NCBI GenBank assembly: GCA_963662175.1
Contig: OY759223.1
Coordinates: forward strand, 11,324,249 to 11,388,248
Direction of reading: 5' to 3'
Length of the DNA: 64,000 nucleotides
Source of the DNA: Aradus depressus
Lineage: Eukaryota > Arthropoda > Insecta > Hemiptera > Aradidae
The notes below the pieces were generated by a model. It searched no databases. It was given only the letters and a program-made list of their open reading frames with translations, and had not been told where the DNA came from. Positions within the stretch are counted from its first letter, which is position 1. Each line of letters opens with the position of its first letter. The position numbers were made by a program, and so were the translations under genes. Positions 9,661 through 23,200 of the stretch are shown in pieces.

Positions 9661-11345
9661 GGAAAGGGTCTAGCCGGATAAGAGTGCGAAAACTGCCCCC
9701 AACGATTTTCGAATGGGCGATTGACCGACAGTTTGCACATGCAAAAAAACATTTTTCCTGAAAATTTCAGCTCCCAACTCCCATTATTCGATAAGAAAAA
9801 AAATAAAAAGGCAATTTTGATTTTTTTTTTTTTCTTTCCGGTTGCTGCAAGTATGCAACTGTCGATTTTTTTTAAAGTTCTTATGCTTCAAATACACCTC
9901 TATAGTATTTTTTTATTATCTTCCGATTTAAATTCGATTTTTCATCAAATTTTGAAAAATTCAAAATGGATTTTTTGAATGTTATTTTTGGGTGACACTC
10001 ACTAAATTTTCACAGAATATGTGTTTTTTATATCAAAATGTTCCCTAATTTTTTCAAATTTTTAAGTTCACATAGAACTTATAATTGACAAATGAGAGCA
10101 AGTCAGTCATAATATAACAAAATACATATACATACTAAAGTGAACCATGACAATCAGAGGAAATTCTGATAGATAGCGCTGACGAACGTTATTTGTGGGT
10201 TTGCATCCCCACTCTTCTGCTGAACCCCAAAAAACAGTTTAAGCCCCACTCGCTTTCCTATCCTAAATGATAAATATACACAGACTGACAAACGTCAATT
10301 TATTTTTAAAAATGTAAAGAAAAACTTATGTATTTTAAAAAATATTGTCTATTTCACAAAATATGTAACACATCTGTGAGAGCACTTTCGGTATTGCTAC
10401 CATCTTCATCCACGAACTAACAAATACAAAATGGAAGTTCAACATGTTTATAATACAAACTGTACCCTTGTTCAGCCCCACGGAGTTTTATTTATTTTCC
10501 ATTTGTCGACTTCAGAGTTTCGAAGCAATGAAAGGAAAGGTTTTGCGTGAAGCGTTCCATCACTTGTCAACTGCATGGATGATGATTAGATGGAAGTGAG
10601 GGGAGGGATAAGAAAGAAATGAATATTATTATTATTATTATGAGAATTATTGAGTAGTGCGCAATTTCTCGTGAAGGCGGTTAGGGCGGTTCGATTTCCG
10701 ATCACGGCAAAAATCTAATTAAATAAACATTCTTCATAAAATTAAGTTGAAAAAAATAGTACCTACTGTTAACAACCGTTCAAAAAATTACTGCTATATA
10801 TTGTATATTGCAAAAACAAAAAATATGTATATTTTACAACATTATTTTAATAAAAATTCATAATATCATATACCTACATAGATATAAACGGAAATAACCG
10901 GAAACAATTATTTTTTATTTTTTTTAACATTGTTGCACCACACCAAAAAATTTGAAAAAATTAGGGAATATTTTGATATAAAAAACACATATTCTGTGAA
11001 AATTTGGTGAGTGTCACTCAAAAATAACATTCAAAAAATCCATTTTGGATTTTTTAAAATTCGATGAAAAATCGAATTTAAATCGGAAGATAATAAAAAA
11101 ATACTATAGAGGTGTATTTGAAGCATAAGAACTTAAAAAAAAATCGACAGTTGCATACTTGCAACAACCTGAAAGAAAAAAAAAAAAATCAAAATTGCCT
11201 TTTTATTTTTTTTCTCATCGAATAATGTGAGTTGGGAGCTGAAATTTTCAGGAAAAATGTTTTTTTACATGTGCAAACTGTCGGTCAATCGCCCATTCGA
11301 AAATCGTTGGGGGCAGTTTTCGCACTCTTATCCGGCTAGACCCTT
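9661..11345. mobile_element. MITE with inverted repeats over 400 bp
   Basis: Terminal sequence 'aagggtctagccggataag' at 9664 is mirrored by 'cttatccggctagaccctt' ending at 11345. The inverted match continues through the arms to about 10070 on the left and 10925 on the right. TGCTA flanks both sides (9656-9660 and 11346-11350), a candidate 5-bp target duplication. The left terminus has two or three extra bases relative to the right. The 85-codon frame at 9721-9978 lies in the arm and is chance. The centre holds a Penelope-like fragment. Confidence 0.8.
10310..10510 (-). repeat. Penelope-like element fragment inside the MITE
   Basis: Matches the foldback family at 44218-44775: 'atattgtctatttcacaaaa', the hammerhead-like motif (about 10382-10416, minus strand, core altered to AUGAAGA), then 'acaaatacaaaatggaagtt' and 'tgttcagccccacgg'. 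It has only one arm. Confidence 0.7.
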
Positions 11346-11500
11346 TGCTAATTCAATGTTTTATTTAACGTTTTTGTGAACTTTTGTTTGTTTAAACACG
11401 TAAACAAATTGTCTCAAGAAAATTTACCTTTTTATTATTTGAAAAGTTATTTATACCCATAAAAGGGAGCAAAATTACTTACTTTTCACCCCAGTTACGG

Positions 11501-12731
11501 GTGAGAATGAAGCCCAACATCAACTCGACCGAAAAACCGGTCAACACGAAAAATGGACTCACGGATAACCTCAAAGCACGACTGAACAATACAGGTAACT
11601 CAGATCAGTCGAACTCACCCCGACTAGTGAGCCAGCCGAAGAGACCCTGTCCCCCAGAAGTCACTCCCGGAGTCAGCCATGCAGCTAGACGGAGAGCCCT
11701 CACCGGGGGCCAGCCACACCCAGCCCAAGCGGAACAGGTACGCAATTCATTCCACTATACCCACGCACAACACATTCGCGCCACTCGCAGCACTCATCAC
11801 CGACCAACACACTAACGATACCACCCCACAGACCGAAAAACAACTTAAAATCCCCCCAATTTTCCTTTGTGAAGCCGACGATTTTCAAAAAGTACTGACA
11901 GAGATTAAAAGTATCGCAACATCTCCCTTCGAAACAAAACAATGCCACAAAAAAATTAAAATATCCCTTATGACATCTGAAGACTTTAGGAAACTGACCA
12001 AATTTTACCACACAAATGACGTAAAATACTATACTTTCCTGAACCCCAAGGATAGGAAAATTTCCGTTGTTATCCGAGGGTTTCCATACTTCCTGACTGA
12101 AACCGAAATACAAGACGAACTAACCCCGACATACTCAGTCCTCAGTGTAACGAGGCTACTGAACAAGGACAAAGGCTCCACTCCACTGTGTGCTGTCGAG
12201 CTCCAGAATACTCCGGAGGGGAAAGCGATTTTTCAATTATCTCGTCTCTTTTACACTATAGTGACTGTCGAACCGCGGAAGAGGTCTCAACGCATTGTGC
12301 AGTGCACGAATTGCCAGCAAGTGGGACATAGCAAGAACTTCTGCCACCTTGACCCAAAATGTGTCAAGTGTGCAGGAGATCATCATTTCACAGCTTGCCC
12401 ATCACGTACTCTCCAAGAGTCCCCAAAGTGCTCTAACTGTGGTGGAAGCCACCCCGCCAATTATAGAGGCTGTGAAACCTTCTTAAAACTTCAATCACGA
12501 ATCACACACAGAAAACACATACCAACCTACATTCATGACACAACACATGCAAATCCATCTAGACTTACTCCCCAACCAGTCTCAGAAAATCCTCCACAGT
12601 CACAGCAAAACATCCCCTCAGGAGCTAAATCAAACCCTTGGTTTACCCGGAGCAGACACCAGCAAGCACCCCTCATCAAACTAACCTCAACGAACAAGAC
12701 CCTTCATCAAACCTATTTGACATACTACTAA
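11501..12731 (+). pseudogene. Jockey-like LINE ORF1 (gag-like), frameshifted
   Basis: ORF1 proteins of Jockey LINEs bind the element RNA. The likely start is the ATG at 11501, whose frame is lost near 11740. The frame from 11679 then carries the rest, about 350 codons. Around 12060 it has 'ISVVIRGFPYFLTETEIQDE', an RRM-like/PRE_C2HC segment. At 12296-12475 come three CCHC zinc knuckles (CTNCQQVGHSKNFC, CVKCAGDHHFTAC, CSNCGGSHPANYRGC). The stop is at about 12731, followed by a short spacer before ORF2. Confidence 0.85.
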
Positions 12732-12806
12732 ATTTAATTAAACCTTTCATTCCCAAAATCAAATACTTCATTTCCACAATACTCAATAACATACTTTCTT
12801 CCAATT

Positions 12807-15270
12807 ATGGTCAGCCCTAATTCCACAGTTGATCAAAATTTAACAATCCTAAATTGGAACGCGAATGGGTTGAAAGCAAAGCAACAGTCTTTCAGTAACC
12901 TCCTAACACGATACAACATAGACATAGTTTGCCTAACAGAAACACACTTCAAAGCGACAGACACATTCAGACTGACAGGATACGTGACATACAGACGAGA
13001 CAGACAATCTGGGGCTGCAAAAGAACCAATAACAATGGGGTCAGGCTTTTGTCGGCCACAAACAACCTCGGTGTTCAGGTCTCAGCCCCAGACGAACCAA
13101 CCTTCTACCTGTCACAACACAGATATCATCCAGACATCCTAGGCATCACACTTATACAAAATTTCACATTCCCAATATATCATGAGACACTAACAGAACT
13201 CGATTCAGACCACGTCCCCGTCCTTAACACATTCACAGCACACAAACACTACACCGAGCCGCTTCCAAGACTTATAACAGGAAAAATTGATTGGAAAACT
13301 TTTCAATGGGAAATGGGTCAAACTCTTGAAATTCCAATCTACTACAATCACACAGACGACATAGACTGGGCAATACAGACATTCACACAAACTGTTTACA
13401 CATCTGTTCACAATGCTACATATCACCACTTCAAAGACAGACGACCACATATACATGACTCCATTCCCACTCAAATCCTAGCACTAATTCACGAAAAAAA
13501 CACGGCTCGCAAACGCTGGCAAAGAACAAGAAGTGATGTAGATAAAAGAGACCTTAATCGCTTGACCCGACGGGTGAGATGGGAGCTCGACAACCACAGA
13601 ATTTGTAAGTACAGGGCTTACTTGACCGACATGACCCCCGGCGATAGTAGTCTCTGGAAAGAAACCCGACAAATTTTGAGACAAAACACATCCTTGCCCC
13701 CACTGACAGACGGACATCACAGAGTGACGAGCGACGAAGACAAATGCGAAATCCTGGCAACACACCTCGAACAAAAGTACCGCACACACGACACTGCTAA
13801 CACAGACATGAACACCACAGTACACACATATCTATCCATACCGACACAAACTGTTGAAAATTTCATCAAGTTCACCACTCCCTCAGAAATCACAACGTTA
13901 ATAACAAACTTAGCAAACAACAAGGCCCCCGGTGAGGATCTCATTCCGAACATAGTGCTGAAGAAGCTGCCACCCAACAGTAAAGCCTTTCTAACCGGTC
14001 TGTTCAACGCATGCCTGCGATGCAGCTATTTTCCTCGAAATTGGAAAAACGCGGTTGTAATCGTCTTCCATAAATATGGTAAGCCCAAGCAAGAGCCGGA
14101 CAGCTATCGGCCTATAAGCCTTCTGAACTCGTTGTCGAAGATCTTCGAACGACTAATATTGAGAAGACTGGGTTCTCACCTGGAAAGCGCAGGAATTGTT
14201 CCAGCTAACCAGTTTGGTTTCAAACATAATCATTCATCTGTGCACCAGCTACAGAGGGTCTCGGAAAAGATTGTGAATGGTTTCGAACAGAAGACATATA
14301 CAACCTCCGTCTTTTTAGATGTAGCTTCCGCGTTCGACTCGGTGTGGCATGAAGGTCTCCGCTATAAGCTGAGGAAGACATGGGCTCCACAGTGGAAAAG
14401 ATCGTTGATTCCTTTTTGGAGAACAGGACGTTTTAACTGCGGGTCAACAACATCCTCAGCTCCTAGCGTAGTATTCTGGCGGGAGTGCCACAGGGAGCTA
14501 TCCTCAGTCCCCTCCTCTTCAGCTTATACTGCTGCGACATCCCCGAGCCATGTAATACCACTCTAGCACTATACGCAGACGACACACTACTTATGTGTCA
14601 ACATGAAGACCTCCAGACAGCAGTTGACATGTTACAAACTTCTCTCAACCACGTCTCCAGCTGGTTCGCTCGATGGAAGCTTCAGTTGAACGCCAGTAAA
14701 ACAGAAGCGAAGATTTTTGCCCTTCGCCGATTTTTTACAGAGGACCAGAGTAGGCTGCGGGTTGACGGACTTCCCATTCCATGGAACCCTAAAGATCAGG
14801 CTGTCCGGTACCTTGGTATATTCTTAGACACACGGCTCACATGGAAACTTCACATCAACGCAAAACTTACACAAGCATACACCCGTTTAAAACATCTCTA
14901 TCCACTCATTAACCGCAACACACCCCTCAAACACTCTTGCACACTGCTCCTGTACAAAGCGTTACTTCTCCCATTGTTAACATACGCCTGTCCAATATGG
15001 CATGGCGCCAGTCCTTCACTCACAACACGACTACAAACATTTCAGAACAAAATTCTTCGTGTGTCTCTGAATGCACCATGGTTTATCCGAAACAGCCAAC
15101 TCCATGAGGAACTGGGAGTTCCTCGGGTCGCAGCCTATTTAAGGTCCTTAGTAGATAACTACCACGGAAGACTAGGCCTGTGTTCTGGAGCAGCCCACTA
15201 CAATCTTGGCCAGCCTACTCTCCATAGAAGGCTCAAACCAAGATTATACCAAGACATTATTATTAATTAA
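12807..15270 (+). pseudogene. Jockey-like LINE ORF2 (endonuclease and reverse transcriptase), broken
   Basis: It starts with an APE-type endonuclease ('LTILNWNANGLKAK', 'DIVCLTETHF'). After about 13010 the frame shifts, and roughly 100 residues of the endonuclease middle are missing before 'ELDSDHVPVL'. The reverse transcriptase follows: 'NKAPGEDLIPN', 'YRPISLLNSLSKIFERLI', 'NQFGFKHNHS', 'FLDVASAFDSVWHEGL'. A second frameshift near 14400 puts the 'PQGAILSPLLF' and YADD active-site motifs (YADD at 14572-14583) in the frame from 14485. The C-terminal domain ends at 15268-15270. No RNase H domain is visible. Confidence 0.88.
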
Positions 15271-15779
15271 TTTCATTTTATATTTTCCATTTTATACTTT
15301 GTGTGAAGAACCAAGATGTTCTGGTCCAAATAAAGTGTGTTGTTGTTGTTCTTCGATACGTCAAGTAGTTCTCGGAAAAAAAACGTTTAAAGTTGCACAT
15401 TTTTCTTTTTCTGAAGTTATTGAATTCCAACTAACTTCAGAATAAGAAAAACGTGCAACTTTAAACGTTTTTTTTCCGAGAACTACTTGACGTATCAAAA
15501 ATCTGTTTGCACAGTTCTTCCTTGTTTCTTTAGTACTTTAATAAAATGTAATGAAACTTAAGGGTTAAAAGGGAACCCCGCCCTTCGAAGGGCTGTTTGA
15601 GCCATTAAAAGGGTCATTTATGGATTTTCGAGGACGCCTTACTATAGCTCTCGGCGAGTGTTACAACTTTAGTCCTATGCACAATATTGATATCTCTAAC
15701 CGTTTAGGAGTTATATCACTTGTGGCCCGCTTATCTGGGCTACCCTGTATATATATATATATATATAAGAAACTCGACG

Positions 15780-15985
15780 AGGACATTAGTAGGACCCCCG
15801 CATACTGCCATATACCACTCTCCAACTAGTGGAGAAGGGAGGAGGCCACGGGAGACCAGCGCTGATCCTCCCACCACACTGCCCAGCGATCCACTGTACA
15901 CCAGTGGAGGAAGACCAGGAAGCGGGGCGTCGAATGGACAGAGAGGCGTGAAGGGAGAATCCGGTCATCACCAGCATTCCCTTAC
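15780..15985. other. Short GC-rich island of unknown origin
   Basis: About 200 bases clearly richer in G and C than the surroundings. It is open in one plus frame and one minus frame, with neither protein recognised. It lies just outside the composite transposon and could be a fragment of another element's coding region. I see no second copy in the window. Confidence 0.3.
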
Positions 15986-15989
15986 ATGA

Positions 15990-17152
15990 AATAATTTACA
16001 CAACCCAAAAGAAAGATAATACAGATTTTGTAACCGAATAATAATTATTTCGATCGTTTTTCACATTTCAAATTGTGGATTTTTGTTGGGCGGTTGGACA
16101 AAAATATATATATACCTGGCATTTTTCACTTTTTACGAACTCGGGATTGAAAATGATCTATATCTTCTAAGAAAAGTATGTATATGTATTTTAAAGGAAT
16201 AACAATTAGTTTTAATATTAGAAGAAGGCAAGAAGGGATTTTATCTAAATTTGAGAGACGGCAGAGAAGAAAAAAACTCAGTACCTACTAAGAAATAATT
16301 AACTATCGGATTTCGATTTTGAATCACAATATTCTTGGAAGAATAAGTAAATAGCACGTGTAAAAGAGACGCGACTCTACTAGTAACAGAGTCGGCTCTT
16401 CGTTTCTTGCTCAATATGTTGGAGAACCAAAATACTGCTTTAAGTAAAAAAAAAGTATCTGAAGCTCTGAAGATCAGGATTAACGAACGAAGAACAAACT
16501 GATCCAGACTTTCGATTTATTTACAAAATCTTAGTAAATTTAAAGAACAAAAAAAAAAAAACATCTCAATTTTGCTGTGCCAACGAAAGCCATTTTAAGA
16601 AAGTAAATCAAAAGTGAGTACGATGCTTTTTTAGAACCAGTTTTTTTTTTTTTTTTAATCTAGAATTTACAAATTTTACTTTTTTTTTTCTTATAGTTTG
16701 ATGTAAATGTAATCGAAAAGTTTATGACAAGAGATTTCTTTACATAGAATTTCAAGTTTCTTGTTGTCTGAGTTCTTAAAACTGTCAGTATGTGAACTTT
16801 CATCACATTTCTCTACAATATATTCATTGTACCAAATCAGTCAATAGGTTCATATATTATACTCGTAGACGCGCTATTCTATAATAAATTATAGTTCACT
16901 GTTGATAAGAGATATCAATACAAAAAACGTAGAGCTGTTATCAGAACTGTCAAATGCCCAGCCCCTGGCAAGACAGAACAAAACAAGGCTCTTTGTTATG
17001 ACTAATCAGCTGATTGAGACGCCACGCATGCGCTCTCATCTGATTGGCGCAGAGTTCATTATACGAAGTTGATAGGAGAAAGGAATCCTGTATTTTTCGA
17101 TATTATTTTTTATTTAATTTTTTTAATTTATAAAATTAGTGTTTAGTTGAAA
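15990..17152. other. Upstream flank of the PHAF1 gene
   Basis: AT-rich DNA with T and A runs and no repeat family I recognise. About 100 bases before the PHAF1 start codon there is a less AT-rich stretch with GATTGG (a CCAAT complement, near 17041), a plausible promoter area. No TATA box or transcription start can be assigned by eye. Confidence 0.35.
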
Positions 17153-17219
17153 ATGTTATCACTTGAAGTTGAACCTGAACGGGCTCTGAAAATGGTTGGA
17201 CAATGGGAATTCGTCTTAG
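17153..17219 (+). CDS. PHAF1: PHAF1 exon 1
   Basis: Start codon at 17153-17155; 22 codons plus one base. The donor GT is at 17220. It codes LSLEVEPERAL..GQWEFVL, matching the family's N-terminus, which is why this ATG is the start. Confidence 0.93.
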
Positions 17220-20200
17220 GTTGGTATTTTGACATTTTGTATTCTTTCATTCTAATTGACTATGTGGAATGAAAATAGCCTATCAGTATTTTTATTTTTT
17301 TACTGTTAATCGAAAATGCTTTTCTCAACTGAATTTATATAAACTATATTAAATGTTATTCATATGTTTTGAAAATAATTCGTAAAGTGTTAATCAATTC
17401 TTTATATTTCCTTAATGGCGAATGTAAGATAGAAAAATACGTCATTTCAATACTTAGGGGGTGATTTAGAGGTCACTCTGTGTTTATTTATATTTTTTAT
17501 GCACAATTGTTTGATAAATATTGGTTTTCATTGAATTCAATTGTATTCAATCTCTTGAGTTTTTAAATTCATATATATTCTGTGATTTTTCCTTGAAAAA
17601 AATAAATAAATAAAATAATATATTTATTGTACGTTGATCAGATAAGAAGTGAATTCATAAATTCTTAAACATTTTTAAATTTCTAAAGAAAAGAAAAAAT
17701 GATAAAAATATTTGACAATTCAAAAATTGAACAAAATGCTAAGAAGGAATTTTTATTTTTCTTCTCTACATTTATCACACACCATATAGTTTGATTCAAA
17801 ATATCACAATCAAGATATTCTGTGCATTACCGAATATTAAAGATTTTTGATGGTAGTTCAAAGATTATATTATTTTCGATGTTTTTCTTCTCTTCACCAT
17901 ATTTTTTAGTTTAATTTTTTGTATTTAATTTCTTTAAATGGAAAATATGTGATCTTGTCAATGGTTGCCAGTTAATTGAATCCTTTTTCTTTCTCTCTAA
18001 ATATAAATAAAAAATAGTTTCTGTTATGTAATTTGTTTATTTGCATTCCTTATTAACATATAAGAGACTAGAGATTTTTTTTTTTTTAACAAACATTTTT
18101 TGAATATTTGTGTTTTAACAATTGATGCTATATCATAGAATATATTGCATGTTCTGTTCACTGGCAAGGCAAGTGCAAGGGCGTAGGTTTTTTACGCATA
18201 TTACATCAAAAACATTTATCCTATCGTTGAGATTTTAGTAGTATATTTCATTATTTTTATCTTACTATTATATAAAAGTGAAAAGTATTGTTTTTTTTTT
18301 TTATTTTTTATTTATTTGCAATCTATAAGTATAAATTGTATTTAAAGCAAAAATGAATCAAGATATTGCTAATTTGTATTGTATGACAATGTAAGAATGA
18401 GAAGAGTTTATTATTATTACGCTTAAGAGTCAGGACTCTTGCGTGGAAAAAAATATTATTGGCAATTCTGTTTTACTCTTCTAAAATATATGTATATATC
18501 GATTTATTTACATAAACTGAAGTTTATAATATATAAGTTTAATTTCCTGTATACATATATGCATATATGTATATCTATCAGAACAAATAATACACTATTC
18601 AAACATCTCAATAACACTAAAGACAAAAACAAAAACAGAAGAGAGAATGTGGGGTTTACCAACTAGGATGTAGTTCTTGTAATTTAGTTTAAGAGGGTCA
18701 AACTGGATGACCATTTGAAAAGAGGGTAAAAAAACACATATCAGAAATAGGGTTAACCACTGACACAACATACAACTCAGTAAAATCAACTTTCGCACAA
18801 CACGTACGAAAACAAACACCAATTTGAAATAAATACAGGCATACAATATGGTAGCAGAAGGTGGTAGGAATACCGAAAGTACTCCTATATTACATTTATA
18901 TACATATTAGAACAGAAAATATAATGTAATTAGTTACTCAGCTCGTTTCATTCAAAACATTGAAATGTCATAATTTTGAGACATTATTGAACTGAAATTA
19001 GGCTTAAATTCTTCGTACGTTTAGACAGTCCTCTCAAATATAATTCTTCCATCAGAAGATTTCAATGATAGATATTTTTCTGTATTTATTTCAAAAAACG
19101 TACTACTCAGCTAAATGGTAATGATCATTGGTGAATTGATAAATAATTGTGATAAGATTTTTTTATTTATTTTATGTTTTATGCAGAGAAAACAAAACTT
19201 GTTTGAAGGTTTTTATTTACATACTATTCAATAACTATTATAACTAAGAGAACTGCTTCAATTTTCTAAGTGAAGTGGTCTTGCCTTGGCCCGATTTTTT
19301 TTTTCTATTTATCTTATTAAGTAAATATGTTACTCGAGAAATAAATGATGTAATCTTAAACCTATATATATGTTAATGAGTGAAAAAAAAATCTTAAGGG
19401 TTAACCTTCATGTCAAGTATTTTTTACTTGATAAGTTAATTTTTAAGCCAATAATATCATGTTAGATTTCTCTTTGATTTTATCGTAAGTTCACTAACTG
19501 TGTTGGCTGTAAAATGTATTACATTTAGACACTTTTTTGAAGATTCTTTCTTCAACTCTGATAATACAATAATTGTTATTATTTATTGTACATATTTACA
19601 GTCGGCTACAAATAACCATAGGTAAATTTGTTGACTGTTTGACTACAATATAAAGTACATACAATAATAATACAAGTTGTATAAAGGTAAAATAAAATAA
19701 ATAAATAAAGTAAAAAATAATAGGATACGACTTTCTACGACTAAATGGAGGTAGAGGAGGATCTGTCCATTCTCTGACTAGCAGTGGAGGCAGACCGAGA
19801 GGGACAGGAGAGCTGAAGAGAGGCGACAATGAGGGACTGGTCACTAACAGCACTCATAAGGCACCGTCTGAGTCTTCGGGGAGGATGTGGGTGAAAATAT
19901 GACAAGGATCGAGTAACGGGATTGTCATGGAAGGAAAGATTGGAGTGAAACATTGTGAAGAGGCGACTTAATAAGGTCGGTGACAGAAGGAACTTTGAGG
20001 TTATTATGAAGGGTTAGGTTGGAAATAGAATAGATAGCATCGTCCATTACTTTAGTTTGGAAAGACTGGATGCGCTTTATGTTGGACGACTTAGCACAGC
20101 TAAGTTCTAGTATATATCTTAAGATGGTCTTGTGGGTACTTAATTCCCAAGTTAATCTCTTGTGCAAGCGGTAAATTAGTTCAAATCTTCTGTTAAGTTG

Positions 20201-23200
20201 TCGAAATGACTGGGAGCATTTGATGTTGAATGGCTTATTACAGCTTCATAGTTCTGGGCCATATACATCTTGTGTGTACTTAATTCTCAACGTATACTTT
20301 GGATAATCTCTTTTGCAAGCGGTAAAGTAGTTCAAATCTTCTGTTCTTTCAGTCTGATTCCAGTTCAGTCTTTGGTCGAGGTAGAATCCAAGTTAGCGAT
20401 CTAATTTAAATTGTTATATGACCATCATAAATATAACCTGTAAATATTCCTCTTTCGGTTTTTGCTTAATGCCCGGACAAATAGACACATTTAGCTTTAT
20501 TTACATAAATTATTACAATACATTAAGTTATTATTCTTTTTAAGTTTAATTATATGTATTGTCAACAGTCTACTATACTTTATTAAATGCTATAATAATT
20601 ATTTCTTGTTATTTTTATTTTTTATTTCAGGAATGCATTTTTCTCAGGCCGTCTCCACAATACAAACCCAAGTTGGAATAATTAAAGACGTCCAAGTTGT
20701 GTATTCGGAAGCAGTATGTATATTGTTAATAATAATAGTAATTAATTTATTCATAAATATATGATTTTGTGGAAAATTAATAGGTGTCTTCCTTATAGTT
20801 TTTTTTTTTTTTTGCATTGTTAGAATCAGAGTGTGAGAAAGCATGAAATTCTGGTGAAAACTTTTCGTATAGCTGGGGAAATAATAGTTATTATGACTCA
20901 TCCCCGGGCTTTTAACTACGAGGTCATATCGCCTACTACCAGAGCGCTCTTTCGTCGCTATGGTGGACATGAGCCCGACTTTGTGGGAATACTAAATTTT
21001 GCCTTCCCCTAAACTTTTTATTCACCTAGGATAGGGGTCTTTAACGAGTACCTGACATCATACCATCGCTTAACGTCCCATCGGAAGGACGGCGTGCTTA
21101 AGTTTATTTTACCTCTTATATAAAATAAACTAAAGGTCTCGGCCGTGTTTCGAACCCACGATCTTGAGCTCTGAAGGGAAATAATATATAAAATAAACAA
21201 ATGTAATTAAATTTTTTCTAATTGCCATTTATTATTTTAGAATCATTTTTTGATGTTTATGATATTTTCTTTTCTTGCACAGTCGAGGGTTTGAAAAGTT
21301 TCTACCAAAGTTAAAAAATCTGAAAAAAAAATAAATAAGAATTAATAAAAGAATTCAAAATACAAATTAATTTCTAGAAACAAAGTAATAATACAAAATA
21401 CAAAATTGTATTATATATATATTTAGAATATGAACAATATGTATGACATTTTTGTGTAAGTGTACCTTCGTCTATGTCTTCTTCCTCGTCACATGACATA
21501 AAATGTGTGTAACATAATCTAAAATATTCAAATATTATTATTATTAATTTTTTAAAAAAGTTAATCAATTGAGCGTGACGAAATATTGTGACATTTAAGT
21601 ATCTCCTATTTTCTTGTGGTTTAAAATATAACTCAGGCAATATTTTCTGCTCATGTTTCTTCCAAGTGGTAATTAATGAAAAAAGTAGTAGGTGAATCAT
21701 CGCGCTAAAAAATAATACGTACCGCCCCCGTTTGGTGATTTGAGTATAAATATAAAATTTTATGTGGATACATTCATTATATCGGGAGTTATTGTGGTTT
21801 TTTGAGTTGACCCCCCCCCCTCCCCCCCCTCTGATCCTCGTTACCTTTGACCGCTGAGAAATAATAGGTGTCGTCCTTAGAGAGTACTGGGTTGATTTTC
21901 AGCCAAATCGGCCAAAGGTAAGGAGGGGATGAGAGAGGGAAGTTAACGCCTACTATTATTGTAAGGGCGCTGGTAGCTCAGTGGTATGCGTGCTTGTCTT
22001 CTAAGCTCAAGATCGTGGGTTCGAAAACCGACCGAGGCCCTTACTTTATTTTATCTGGGAGGTAAAGTAACCTTGAGCACGCCATCCTTCGGATGGGACG
22101 TTAAGCGGTGATCCCGAGCCTGTACGATGTCAGGTACTCGTTAAAGACCCCCTACCCTAGGCAACTAAACCTGGGTATGGGGACTCCTATAGTAGTGTCG
22201 GGCTCATGACCACCAGAGTGACGAAAGAGTTCTCTGGTAGTAGGTGACATGACATAGTAAAAGCCCGGGCAAACTACTTCGGATGGGACGTTAAGCGATG
22301 ATCCCGAGCATGTAGGATGTCAGGTACTCGTTGAAGACCCCTGTCCTAGGTGAATAAAAACTTATGGTAGGCAAAATTTAGGACTCCCACAGTAGAGTCG
22401 GGCTCATGTCCACCAGAGCTCTGGTAGTAGGCAATATGACCTCGTAGTTAAAGCCTGGGCATGAGTCATAAAACCTAACCTAATTGTTATACCTAGATCA
22501 TAACTACTAATGGCCGTTCGTCTCACAATAATCAATAATATTAAAAACATTTTCAAAATATTTTTATTTATTTTTTAAAGTTTCAAAAAAGATTATTTTG
22601 AGAGTAGAACAGGGCGATTAAATCGTAAAATAAAACATGGCGGTGCCGTTTTGTCATTAGTTATAATTGAGTGGGCGGGGCCTTAAAAGCTGTGACGTCT
22701 TCTCCACGAACTAAGTATAGTAGATTCATATGGCTGAAGGCTAACTAGCCCCTTGAAGGACACAATATGTCTTCATGTACATTTCGTGTGGGCTTTATGC
22801 GTCTGAGGCGGCCATAAACTTCCTAATCTGAGCATCGTTCGTCCCACACAGTTTTATTTATTTATTTTGAAGTTAATTTTTTAATTGAATTTATTCAATT
22901 AATTTGTTCTTAGAAACGTTTAATTAGAGTGTAAATTGGAGAAAGTCTAACTACCCTCTAAGTCGGTGAATCATGGACAATATACTTCTCTATATCATAC
23001 TAAATTTTGTGTCGATATATTCATTAGTCGACAGTTATTAGGGTGTTTGTGTTGAGTCCCCCCTCTAAGACCCTCTCCTTCGGCTGTCTCCGCTGAAAAT
23101 GGACAGGTGTCATTCCTATACATTGAATTTACATGTGAAATTTCGTGTAATACTTCCATTACAACGGGAGTTATTAGAATTTTTGAGTTAAGCCTCTCCC

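Larger units (their letters stand above)
9580..15354 (+). mobile_element. Jockey-like non-LTR retrotransposon
   Basis: The insertion is bounded by an exact 10-base duplication, GATACGTCAA, at 9570-9579 and 15355-15364. It has a 5' UTR (interrupted by the MITE at 9661-11345), a gag-like ORF1, an endonuclease/reverse-transcriptase ORF2, and a 3' end of 'aataaagtg' followed by TTG repeats. Without the MITE it is about 4.1 kb, close to the usual Jockey length. Frameshifts in both ORFs and a gap in the endonuclease show that it is dead. Confidence 0.85.
9342..15747. mobile_element. Palindromic DNA element (CAGGGTGGCCC ends), split by a LINE
   Basis: Left end: 'cagggtggcccagataagcg'. The right end is its near-perfect inverse, finishing at 15747. 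The outer inverted repeats are about 235 bp (9342-9579 and 15505-15747). The right part also holds a tight palindrome (15355-15500) whose arms contain 'gatacgtcaagtagttctcgg' read both ways. Removing the LINE at 9580-15354 leaves a foldback element of roughly 630 bp with no coding sequence. I could not define a clear target duplication; the right flank is a TA repeat. Confidence 0.75.

Noticed and set aside
9721..9978. 85-codon plus-strand ORF
   Set aside because: It lies in the arm of the long-inverted-repeat MITE; the other arm has no matching frame and the composition is that of A/T runs.
13205..14007. Minus-strand ORFs of 77-113 codons
   Set aside because: Antisense shadows of the LINE ORF2, which has clear reverse-transcriptase motifs on the plus strand.
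21374..21710. Possible further exons of the nested minus-strand gene
   Set aside because: Acceptor-like sites and an acidic frame exist, but the exon at 24644-24725 has an in-frame stop and no supported donor phase requires continuation.
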